Both the position numbers and the translations under genes were made by a program. Of a stretch of DNA of 10,983 nucleotides, positions 1 through 5,951 are shown piece by piece; position 1 is the stretch's first letter, and the number at the start of each line of letters is the position of its first letter. The notes under the pieces were generated by a model. That model made no database searches, had not been told where the DNA came from, and was given only the letters and a program-made list of their open reading frames with translations. The DNA is from Clostridia bacterium. Its GTDB lineage: Bacteria; Bacillota; Clostridia; UBA1381. The stretch spans positions 1 to 10,983 of the forward strand of contig JAFODX010000179.1 in NCBI GenBank assembly GCA_017380475.1, written 5' to 3'.

Positions 1-1
1 C

Positions 2-160
2 ATATGTGTAGGGGACTATGAAAACGATATTTCTATGATTGAAGTTGCTGACAAAGGTTATGCCGTGTCAAATGCCATTGAGCCTGTTCTGAAAGCGGCG
101 GATTATGTAACTGTATCAAATACAGAGTCGGCAATTGCAAAAATTATTTCAGAAATATAA
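2..160 (+). CDS. HAD-superfamily Cof-type phosphatase, C-terminal fragment
   Basis: This is the last 52 residues of a gene that begins before the window, ending at a TAA stop. The fragment opens with ICVGDYENDISMIEVADKGY. This matches HAD motif IV (GD followed by an Asp four residues on), where the acidic residues bind the catalytic Mg2+. The following A-V-S-N-A-I-E-P segment and the closing 'A-D-Y-V-T...A-I-A-K-I-I' helix are typical of Cof-type (class IIB cap) sugar-phosphate or FMN phosphatases. The substrate cannot be told from this piece, because the nucleophile motif and the cap domain lie outside the window. No clear terminator follows the stop. The next promoter begins 17 bases later, so the gene is probably not part of the rhaB unit. 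The family call is fairly secure; the function is open. Confidence 0.8.
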   Translation: MCVGDYENDISMIEVADKGYAVSNAIEPVLKAADYVTVSNTESAIAKIISEI

Positions 161-177
161 AAAGGTTGGATTTCCTA

Positions 178-206
178 TTGCATTTCGGGGAAATTTATAG
201 TATAAT
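178..206 (+). promoter_or_regulatory. Sigma-A-type promoter for rhaB
   Basis: A TTGCAT -35 box (178-183) and a perfect TATAAT -10 box (201-206) are separated by 17 bases, the optimal sigma-A spacing. The predicted start of transcription is near 213, leaving a leader of about 45 bases before the rhaB start codon. The call rests on sequence match only. Confidence 0.7.
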
Positions 207-219
207 AGTCGTATCTACA

Positions 220-232
220 GGTTAATTTAACC
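220..232. promoter_or_regulatory. Operator-like palindrome in the rhaB leader
   Basis: GGTTAATTTAACC is a perfect inverted repeat: two 6-base arms, GGTTAA and TTAACC, around a single T. It lies about 7 to 19 bases downstream of the predicted transcription start. A one-base spacer is too short for an RNA hairpin loop, so a dimeric repressor site is the natural reading. It does not obviously match a LacI-family operator, which usually has a central CG, and no regulator gene is in the window. A chance palindrome in AT-rich DNA is possible. Confidence 0.35.
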
Positions 233-258
233 AATCTGAAATTAAAGGAGAAAATACT

Positions 259-1743
259 ATGTCAAAAGTATATAAGTTTCTGGCATTTGACTTCGGAGCA
301 TCTTCCGGACGTGCAATGCTCGCAAAATTTGACGGCAAGAAAATTGAACTCGAGGAAAAGCATCGTTTTTCAAACGATCCCGTTGAAATTAACGGCGGTT
401 TGTACTGGGACGCATTAAGACTTTTCTTTGAAATTAAACAGGGTATTTTAAACTGTGCACATTCAGGTGACGGTGATATTGATGCTATCGGTATCGACAC
501 TTGGGGTGTTGACTACGGACTTCTCGATAAAAATGATAAGCTCCTGTCTAACCCCTATCACTACCGTGACACAAGAACAGACGGTATGTACGACAAGGCA
601 TTCGCAGTTGTGCCGAAAGAGGAAATCTTTAACGAAACAGGTATTGCATTCAACTGGTTCAATACAATCTATCAGTTGCTCGCATCAAAGCTTGAGGACG
701 ACTCAGCATTGAAAGAAGCTAAAACTATGCTCTTTATGCCTGACCTTTTCAACTTCTTCTTAACAGGCAAAAAGCGTACAGAATACACAATCGCATCAAC
801 ATCACAGATGTTTGATTCAAGAACATATGACTGGGCATACAATCTGCTTAACAAGCTCGGCATAAAGACCGATATGTTTGCCGATATGATATATCCCGGC
901 GAAATTGTCGGCACACTCAAGCCTGAACTTGCAGAAGAGCTTGGCGTTGGTGAAATACCCGTAGTTGCTGTTGCATCACACGACACAGGTTCAGCAGTTG
1001 CATCTGTTCCGGTTGTCGATGACAAGGACTTCATTTACATATCATCAGGTACGTGGTCACTTATGGGTGTTGAACTTGACGCTCCTAACGTATCAGAAGA
1101 TGCTATGAAATACAACTTCACAAACGAAGGCGGAGTTAACAAGACAATAAGATTCTTAAAGAACATTATGGGATTATGGCTCATCCAGGAATGTCGCCGT
1201 CAGTGGCAGCGTGAGGGTACTCTCCTCTCATTTGACGAGCTTGAACGTGAGGCACGTGAGGCAGAGCCTTTTGCAAGCCTTATTGACCCTGACTATCCTG
1301 CATTCCAGACACCCGGTAATATGCCCAGACGTATCCGTGAATACTGCGAAAAGACAGGTCAGAAAGTGCCGGAAACAACAGGCGCAATTATCCGTACAAT
1401 CGCAGAAAGCCTTGCTTTCAGATACCGCAGTACTGTTGAGGGTATGGAGGACGTTACCGGCAAGAAGTACAATGTAATTAACATCGTCGGCGGCGGTATC
1501 AAGGACAAGATGATTTGTCAGTTTACAGCTAATGCTACCAACCGCACTGTATCTACAGGTCCGGTCGAGGCTACAAGTATTGGTAATATAGTTGTACAGG
1601 GTATCGCAATGGGTGCAATAAAAGACCTTAAAGAGGGCAGACAGATTGTACGCAACAGCTTTGACATAACCGAATATAAGCCTGAGAACACCGAGGCATG
1701 GGACGAAGCTTATGCTAAATGGAAAGAGATAATTTCAAAATAA
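259..1743 (+). CDS. rhaB: Rhamnulokinase
   Basis: This 494-residue FGGY-family sugar kinase transfers phosphate from ATP to L-rhamnulose, giving L-rhamnulose 1-phosphate in the cytoplasm during rhamnose catabolism. The N-terminal phosphate-binding motif reads DFGASSGR (residues 11-18), the form typical of rhamnulokinases, followed by IDTWGVDYGLL. The likely catalytic base is D242 in the S-H-D-T-G-S-A segment. The block NFTNEGG...TIRFLKNIMGLWLIQECRR and the C-terminal VGGG (410-413) nucleotide-binding segment are also characteristic. Length matches the family (about 480-490 residues). The start is fixed by AGGAG at 246-250, eight bases before ATG. It has its own promoter and is followed after 14 bases by an acyl-CoA synthetase gene. 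No isomerase, aldolase or rhamnose regulator is nearby, which is unusual because these are often clustered. The family call is secure; the substrate is inferred from the sequence blocks. Confidence 0.93.
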   Translation: MSKVYKFLAFDFGASSGRAMLAKFDGKKIELEEKHRFSNDPVEINGGLYWDALRLFFEIKQGILNCAHSGDGDIDAIGIDTWGVDYGLLDKNDKLLSNPYHYRDTRTDGMYDKAFAVVPKEEIFNETGIAFNWFNTIYQLLASKLEDDSALKEAKTMLFMPDLFNFFLTGKKRTEYTIASTSQMFDSRTYDWAYNLLNKLGIKTDMFADMIYPGEIVGTLKPELAEELGVGEIPVVAVASHDTGSAVASVPVVDDKDFIYISSGTWSLMGVELDAPNVSEDAMKYNFTNEGGVNKTIRFLKNIMGLWLIQECRRQWQREGTLLSFDELEREAREAEPFASLIDPDYPAFQTPGNMPRRIREYCEKTGQKVPETTGAIIRTIAESLAFRYRSTVEGMEDVTGKKYNVINIVGGGIKDKMICQFTANATNRTVSTGPVEATSIGNIVVQGIAMGAIKDLKEGRQIVRNSFDITEYKPENTEAWDEAYAKWKEIISK

Positions 1744-1757
1744 AGGAGTATATGAAT

Positions 1758-3356
1758 ATGAAAAAAGAATATCCTGTTAAATATCGTTTGAACAACTTCA
1801 GAGAGCACGCTGATTTCATTTCACAGCGTGATCCTGACGGCATATGTATCAAATGGCTTGAAAACGGCAACGAAATTACAAAAACATATTCACAATTCCG
1901 TTCTGATATAAATGCATTGGGAACATATTTACATTGCAACGGTTTTGAAAATGCCAGGGTTGCTGTTATCGGTGAGAACAGTTACTATTGGATTCTGACG
2001 TATTTTGCAACCGTTATCGGCGGCAACGTTGTTGTTCCGGTTGACCGTGACCTTACAGTTGATGCTATTATAAATGTATTAACAGACAGTGGTGCAAAAG
2101 TCTTTGTACACACAGATACTTACAACAAGATGCTCGATGAAATAGTTGAGGCTACCGGAGTTAAGGCTATAAATGTAAAAGAGCTTGAGAACCTGATTTC
2201 AGAGGGTAATGCACTTCTTGAAAAGGGTGAAGATAAGTACCTCAAAGCAGAAATTGATGACGATGCAATGTCAACACTTATCTATACTTCAGGTACTACA
2301 GGCAAACCCAAGGGTGTTATGCTCTCACAGCGTAATATCATACGCAATGCCTGCATCGTAATGGATTATGAGAATATAACAGGAACAACTATGCTTGTTC
2401 TCCCCATTCATCACACATTCGGATTTACAGCAAGCGTTGTTGCGGTTATGATTTTCGGTTATCCCATAGCCATAAACACAAGCCTGCGTACATTCCTGCC
2501 CGAACTTTCAATCTATAAACCGCAGAGTGTGTATGTTGTTCCGATGTTTATCGAAGCTATTTATAAAAAAGTCTGGAAGACCATTGCAGACAAAAAACTT
2601 ACAAAGACTTTTAAAGCACTCATAAAAACAAGTAACGCACTCCGGAAAATCGGAATTGATCTTCGTAAAAAGCTGTTCAAATCTGTTATCGACAGTTTTG
2701 GCGGAAAGCTTACATTGCTTGTAAGCGGCGGTGCACCGCTTGACCCGGTATATGTTAAATTCTTTGATGCTATCGGCGTTACACTTATTAACGGTTACGG
2801 CATCACAGAGTGTTCACCAATCGTTGCAGTTAACCCGCTTGACAACCCCAGAAATGGCAGTGTCGGATTGGTATTACCTGAAACAGAAGTTAAAATCATA
2901 GACAAGGACGAAAACGGAAACGGCGAAATCTGCGTCAAGGGTAAAGGCGTAATGCTCGGTTATTACAAAAACGAAGAAGCTACAAACGAAGCATTTGACG
3001 GCGAGTGGTTCAAAACAGGCGACCTTGGTCATCTTGACAATGATAATTACCTCTATATCTCAGGCAGAAAGAAGAACCTTATTATTCTTAATAACGGTAA
3101 GAACATTTACCCCGAAGAAATCGAGGAAATGATCATGAGAATCCCAGAGGTTATTGAGGTTGTTGTTTACAGCGAAAACGATGTTATGACTGCTGAAGTT
3201 TATACAGAAAACAACGAGGCTGTCGATACGGCTATCCGTGAATTAAACAAAACACTTCCGAACTATAAAGCAATCAAGAACATCAAGTTCCGTGATACAG
3301 AATTCGAGAAGACAACAACAAAGAAAATCAAAAGAAATACAGTTATTAAAAACTAA
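1758..3356 (+). CDS. AMP-forming acyl-CoA synthetase (long-chain fatty acid-CoA ligase family)
   Basis: This 532-residue ANL-superfamily enzyme is expected to activate a carboxylic acid with ATP to an acyl-adenylate and then load it on CoA, or possibly on a carrier protein. The P-loop YTSGTTGKPKG is at residues 176-186. The adenine-binding GYGITEC motif starts at 346 (E351). The hinge region has TGD (420-422), followed by the SGRKKNLIILNNGKNIYPEEIE block. The C-terminal TTTKKIKR segment carries the expected catalytic lysine (K523). The LPIHHTFGFTASV stretch and the length fit long-chain fatty-acyl ligases, but chain length cannot be read from sequence. The start at 1758 is chosen because AAAGGAG (1742-1748) sits nine bases upstream; in-frame ATGs at 1719 and 1752 are badly spaced. 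The ribosome binding site directly follows the rhaB stop, implying one mRNA. The metabolic link to rhamnose is unknown. Confidence 0.88.
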   Translation: MKKEYPVKYRLNNFREHADFISQRDPDGICIKWLENGNEITKTYSQFRSDINALGTYLHCNGFENARVAVIGENSYYWILTYFATVIGGNVVVPVDRDLTVDAIINVLTDSGAKVFVHTDTYNKMLDEIVEATGVKAINVKELENLISEGNALLEKGEDKYLKAEIDDDAMSTLIYTSGTTGKPKGVMLSQRNIIRNACIVMDYENITGTTMLVLPIHHTFGFTASVVAVMIFGYPIAINTSLRTFLPELSIYKPQSVYVVPMFIEAIYKKVWKTIADKKLTKTFKALIKTSNALRKIGIDLRKKLFKSVIDSFGGKLTLLVSGGAPLDPVYVKFFDAIGVTLINGYGITECSPIVAVNPLDNPRNGSVGLVLPETEVKIIDKDENGNGEICVKGKGVMLGYYKNEEATNEAFDGEWFKTGDLGHLDNDNYLYISGRKKNLIILNNGKNIYPEEIEEMIMRIPEVIEVVVYSENDVMTAEVYTENNEAVDTAIRELNKTLPNYKAIKNIKFRDTEFEKTTTKKIKRNTVIKN

Positions 3357-3363
3357 CACAAAT

Positions 3364-3401
3364 ACGGCACTGCTGAATATGAGCAGTGCCGTTATTTTTT
3401 T
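3364..3401 (+). terminator. Intrinsic terminator of the rhaB-acyl-CoA synthetase unit
   Basis: A perfect 11-base-pair stem, ACGGCACTGCT (3364-3374) and AGCAGTGCCGT (3382-3392), closes a 7-base loop. It is followed by a run of seven T at 3395-3401. It lies eight bases after the synthetase stop codon and marks a clear end of the unit. Confidence 0.92.
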
Positions 3402-3434
3402 CACGGATTTAAAAAAAGAGTGGCATTTTTTCCA

Positions 3435-3463
3435 TTGACTTTCCATATTACCAATGTTATAAT
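3435..3463 (+). promoter_or_regulatory. Near-consensus promoter of the PIG-L deacetylase gene
   Basis: TTGACT (3435-3440) and TATAAT (3458-3463) are separated by exactly 17 bases, so 11 of 12 consensus positions match. It lies between the upstream terminator and the gene start, giving a leader of about 30 bases. The strength suggests constitutive sigma-A expression; no operator is evident. Confidence 0.85.
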
Positions 3464-3501
3464 TCTATTAACAAAATGCACTGTTAAAGGAGAATTTAAA
3501 A

Positions 3502-4377
3502 ATGGAACAGTTAAGAGTACTGGTAATAGGCGCACACCCCGACGATAATGATTTCAAATGCGGAGGTATTGCACTTAAGTATCTGGAAAAAGGACACCGT
3601 GTAAGATTTTTGTCCGTATGTGACGGCGGTGCAGGTCATCACGAAATGACACGTGAAGAAACCGCAGCACGCCGAAAAAAGGAAACAGAAGAAGTTGCAA
3701 GAATTACAGGTATAGAATACGACGTATGGGATATCCCCGACTGTTGCGTAGTTGCAACACTTGAAAACCGTATGCGTATGGTTAATTATATCCGTGAATT
3801 TAATCCCGATATAATTTTCACACACCGCACAAACGACTACCATGCAGACCACAGAAACACTGCTATGCTCGTTCAGGACGCTGCATATCTTCTGATTGTA
3901 CCGAATTTCTGCCCGGAAACTCCGGCAATGAAGAAAAATCCGGTAATAATGTTTACAAGCGACAGATTTACAATTCCGCCATTCAAGCCCGATATAGTTA
4001 TTCCGACAGACGATGTTACAGACAAGAAATTTGAGATGATGAACTGTCACGTATCTCAGGTATATGAATGGCTGCCGTTTACAATTGGTAAACTTGACAG
4101 AGTTCCAAAAGATGCAGAGGAACGTTTTGAGTGGCTCAGATGTCCCCGTGTTCCCAGAAACGGTAAACCGATGAAATTAAAGGATCTTAATGTCCCGACA
4201 GACCACAATCACAGTGAATACCGTGAAGCTGCTGATGCGGTTCGTTACCGTAAAACAATTGCAAAGCGTTACGGAAAAAAAGTTGCTAAACAGACTCTTT
4301 TTGCCGAAGCTTTCCAGGTTTCCGAATACGGTTCAAAGCTTACAAAGGACAATATTGATAAATTGTTCCCGTTTTAA
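3502..4377 (+). CDS. PIG-L/LmbE-family zinc-dependent deacetylase
   Basis: This 291-residue protein belongs to the PIG-L (LmbE-like) family of metal-dependent hydrolases, which remove N-acetyl groups from glucosamine-type sugars (MshB, BshB, PIG-L) or related substrates. The N-terminal strand VLVIGAHPDD carries the family motif, with H12 and D15 as zinc ligands and D14 as the likely general base. The second motif, H-A-D-H-R at 114-118, supplies the third ligand (H117). The N-terminal half is a Rossmann-like fold typical of the family; the C-terminal third is basic and not diagnostic. There is no signal peptide or membrane segment, so the protein is predicted to be cytosolic. AGGAG at 3488-3492 lies nine bases before ATG. 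It has its own promoter and terminators on both sides, so it is a single-gene unit and context gives no substrate. A bacillithiol-type role is possible but unsupported, since no glycosyltransferase or cysteine ligase is adjacent. Confidence 0.88.
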   Translation: MEQLRVLVIGAHPDDNDFKCGGIALKYLEKGHRVRFLSVCDGGAGHHEMTREETAARRKKETEEVARITGIEYDVWDIPDCCVVATLENRMRMVNYIREFNPDIIFTHRTNDYHADHRNTAMLVQDAAYLLIVPNFCPETPAMKKNPVIMFTSDRFTIPPFKPDIVIPTDDVTDKKFEMMNCHVSQVYEWLPFTIGKLDRVPKDAEERFEWLRCPRVPRNGKPMKLKDLNVPTDHNHSEYREAADAVRYRKTIAKRYGKKVAKQTLFAEAFQVSEYGSKLTKDNIDKLFPF

Positions 4378-4383
4378 ATATAA

Positions 4384-4422
4384 AAGCAAAGCACGCCGGG
4401 GATAAGGCGTGCTTCGCTTTTT
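4384..4422. terminator. Probable bidirectional intrinsic terminator after the PIG-L gene
   Basis: Arms AAGCACGCC (4389-4397) and GGCGTGCTT (4406-4414) pair perfectly around an 8-base loop. One A-C mismatch then separates a further four pairs (4384-4387 with 4416-4419). On the plus strand a run of five T (4418-4422) follows, ending the deacetylase transcript. Read on the minus strand, the same stem is followed by TTTTATATTT, so it could also stop transcription arriving from htrA. Confidence 0.82.
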
Positions 4423-4426
4423 GGGG

Positions 4427-4454
4427 ATGCTTCCGTATGGGGGTACGGAAGCGT
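4427..4454. other. Second hairpin in the convergent gap
   Basis: GCTTCCGTA (4429-4437) and TACGGAAGC (4444-4452) form a perfect 9-base-pair stem around the loop TGGGGG. It can be extended by a T-G and an A-T pair. No T run follows on either strand, so it is not a standard terminator. It may be a backup transcription block, a 3'-end stabiliser or part of a dispersed intergenic repeat. Confidence 0.6.
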
Positions 4455-4474
4455 ATGAAAAAAGGATGGTATTC

Positions 4475-4496
4475 AGAATTGCATAAATGCAATTCT
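4475..4496 (-). terminator. Hairpin downstream of htrA, possible weak terminator
   Basis: AGAATTGCAT (4475-4484) and ATGCAATTCT (4487-4496) are perfect inverted copies two bases apart. With a realistic 4-base loop the stem is nine pairs. It lies 19 bases beyond the htrA stop in the direction of htrA transcription. The nearest T run on the minus strand (six T, opposite A 4458-4463) is about 11 bases past the stem, farther than in a classical terminator. Whether it terminates or only protects the mRNA 3' end is undecided. Confidence 0.45.
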
Positions 4497-4515
4497 CCAA
4501 TTAAAACTGTAATGC

Positions 4516-5745
4516 TTAGTTATTTTCTTCGGTGAGTTCTACTGCTACTTCCATTGTATCACGCTCACGCAATATTTTGAATGTCAGCTTGTCACCCGGT
4601 TTTTTCTTATCACGTATTTCGTTAATTTCAGATGTTGAAGACACTTCCTGTCCGTCAACCTCCAATATCATATCATCTACCTTAAGTCCGGCTTTCTCTG
4701 CTCCGCTTCCCTTCTGGATACTGCTGATGAAGAGTCCGTATCTTGTTTCGGTTATACCAATACCTACGTACGGTCTGCCTGTTACGTAGCCTGAATTCAT
4801 CAGGTCATCAATTATCGGTTTTGCTTCAGAAATTGCTATAGCAAAGCCCATACCCTCAACACCTGTTGTTGAAAGCTTAACTGAATTTATTCCGATTACT
4901 TCACCATACTTATTTATAAGTGCACCGCCTGAGTTACCGCTATTTATTGCCGCATCCGTCTGGATAAGGTTATACGTTCTGTTTTCGATTGACATTGTAC
5001 GGTTAACAGCACTTACAATTCCTGCTGTTACAGAACCAGAAAACTCCATTCCCATCGGGTTTCCGATTGCAACCGCCAACTCACCTACTTCAACAGTTGT
5101 AGAATTACCCAGCACTGCTGCAGTAAGTTTTTCATTCTTATCAGGAGTGATTTTGAGAACTGCAAGGTCAGTCTTTGCATCTTCGCCTATTATCTGAGCA
5201 GTATACGATTTTCCTGTATTAAGAACAATCTCAACCTCCGTAGCACCGTCTATAACGTGTTGGTTTGTAACAATATAACCGTCGGTGGTTATTATTATAC
5301 CCGAACCTGAACCCTGTTCAATCAACTCACCGTCCTGTGACGGGTCCTGACTATAGTAATACTGTCCGCTGAACGGGTTCCAGAACGGTTGTATCTGCAT
5401 CTCTGTTTTGTTTATTACGCCGACTACAGACGGGCCCACTTTTGTTGCTATTTCCGGAACAGTCAATACATCTCCCTCTTTTTTCTTTGCAAGGGTTTCT
5501 GCCGCAGCGTTATCTTTATCTTCTTCCCTTGTAGAATACACTACACCGTTTGTTCTTTCTTCGAACGGTCTGTTAGCTCTGGTCATAAGAGTCATTGCAC
5601 CCATCATAATTCCTGCGGTAAAAACACTTGCCATTGCGGCAGAACATATTGCCACAAGCCATGTCGGTGCACCTTTTTTCTTCTTTTTCTCCGGCTCGGT
5701 GTATATTATTACATCGGTTGAATCGCTGTATGGATAATGTTTCAT
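4516..5745 (-). CDS. htrA: HtrA/DegP-like membrane-anchored serine protease with one PDZ domain
   Basis: This 409-residue S1C-family protease likely degrades or chaperones misfolded exported proteins on the outer face of the membrane. A short cytoplasmic tail ends in a lysine cluster (residues 20-24) before one membrane segment (about 29-54), giving an N-in/C-out signal anchor. A polar linker runs to about residue 95. The trypsin-like domain carries the triad H163 (in TNQHVIDGA), D193 (in KTDLAVLKI) and S272 (in the GNSGG at 270-274). A single PDZ domain (about 325-405) for substrate-tail recognition closes the protein. This is the usual Firmicutes architecture. The start is supported by AGGAGG (complement of 5754-5759), eight bases upstream. 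It is divergent from polA and convergent with the PIG-L gene, so it is probably a single-gene unit. In Bacillus, related genes respond to secretion stress through a two-component system; no such system is in the window. Confidence 0.95.
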   Translation of the reverse strand: MKHYPYSDSTDVIIYTEPEKKKKKGAPTWLVAICSAAMASVFTAGIMMGAMTLMTRANRPFEERTNGVVYSTREEDKDNAAAETLAKKKEGDVLTVPEIATKVGPSVVGVINKTEMQIQPFWNPFSGQYYYSQDPSQDGELIEQGSGSGIIITTDGYIVTNQHVIDGATEVEIVLNTGKSYTAQIIGEDAKTDLAVLKITPDKNEKLTAAVLGNSTTVEVGELAVAIGNPMGMEFSGSVTAGIVSAVNRTMSIENRTYNLIQTDAAINSGNSGGALINKYGEVIGINSVKLSTTGVEGMGFAIAISEAKPIIDDLMNSGYVTGRPYVGIGITETRYGLFISSIQKGSGAEKAGLKVDDMILEVDGQEVSSTSEINEIRDKKKPGDKLTFKILRERDTMEVAVELTEENN

Positions 5746-5775
5746 ATTTATCCCCTCCTGTTATTTTCTGTTTTT

Positions 5776-5818
5776 ATGATAACACATACTTATTACCTGC
5801 GTATGACAACATTGTAAA
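5776..5818 (-). promoter_or_regulatory. Candidate promoter(s) for htrA
   Basis: Two alternatives are visible on the minus strand. One is an extended -10 element, TGTTATCAT (complement of 5776-5784), which lacks a good -35 at the right distance. The other is TTTACA (complement of 5813-5818) spaced 17 bases from TAATAA (complement of 5790-5795), with a good -35 but a poor -10. Neither is strong, which would suit a gene that needs an activator. I cannot choose between them from sequence. Confidence 0.35.
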
Positions 5819-5833
5819 TATATAAAATATTTT

Positions 5834-5853
5834 TTATGAACAAATTATGAACA
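5834..5853. repeat. Tandem 9-base direct repeat, possible response-regulator site
   Basis: TTATGAACA occurs at 5834-5842 and again at 5845-5853. The start-to-start distance is 11 bases, one helical turn. On the other strand it reads TGTTCATAA twice. Head-to-tail half-sites with this period are typical of OmpR/PhoB-family response regulators. The site lies midway between the htrA and polA starts and could act on either promoter. The binding protein is unknown and the DNA is AT-rich, so chance is not excluded. Confidence 0.4.
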
Positions 5854-5883
5854 CATAAAAGTCCGGTTTAAACAAGGAAATAC

Positions 5884-5912
5884 TTGACAACGCTTTAAAT
5901 GTGAGATAAAAT
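5884..5912 (+). promoter_or_regulatory. Promoter of polA (and probably the metal importer genes)
   Basis: A perfect TTGACA (5884-5889) is followed after 17 bases by TAAAAT (5907-5912), so 11 of 12 consensus positions match. The predicted start of transcription is near 5919, about 33 bases before the polA start codon. A TATAAT at 5912-5917 overlaps but would need a 22-base spacer. An 8-base palindrome, GTTTAAAC (5866-5873), lies just upstream of the -35 box; its meaning is unknown. Confidence 0.75.
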
Positions 5913-5951
5913 ATAATAGGTGATTTATTTTTCGGAAAGGAATTTATTGGC

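Noticed and set aside
161..258. Riboswitch or attenuator in the rhaB leader
   Set aside because: The predicted leader is only about 45 bases and contains no stem with a usable loop, only the one-base-spaced palindrome.
1719..1757. Earlier in-frame ATG codons (1719 and 1752) for the acyl-CoA synthetase
   Set aside because: The 1719 start lies inside rhaB with no ribosome binding site. The 1752 ATG is only three bases from AGGAG. The ATG at 1758 has a nine-base spacer and begins MKKEYPVKYRL, a normal N-terminus.
3511..4050. Minus-strand open frame of 179 codons rich in Cys and His
   Set aside because: It lies entirely inside the PIG-L gene, whose zinc motifs and promoter are clear. The Cys/His richness comes from reading the complement of Thr/Ala/Val codons, and no ribosome binding site or family motif supports it.
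5884..5917. TTGACA paired with the perfect TATAAT at 5912-5917
   Set aside because: The spacer would be 22 bases, too long for sigma-A. TAAAAT at 5907-5912 gives 17 bases and is preferred.
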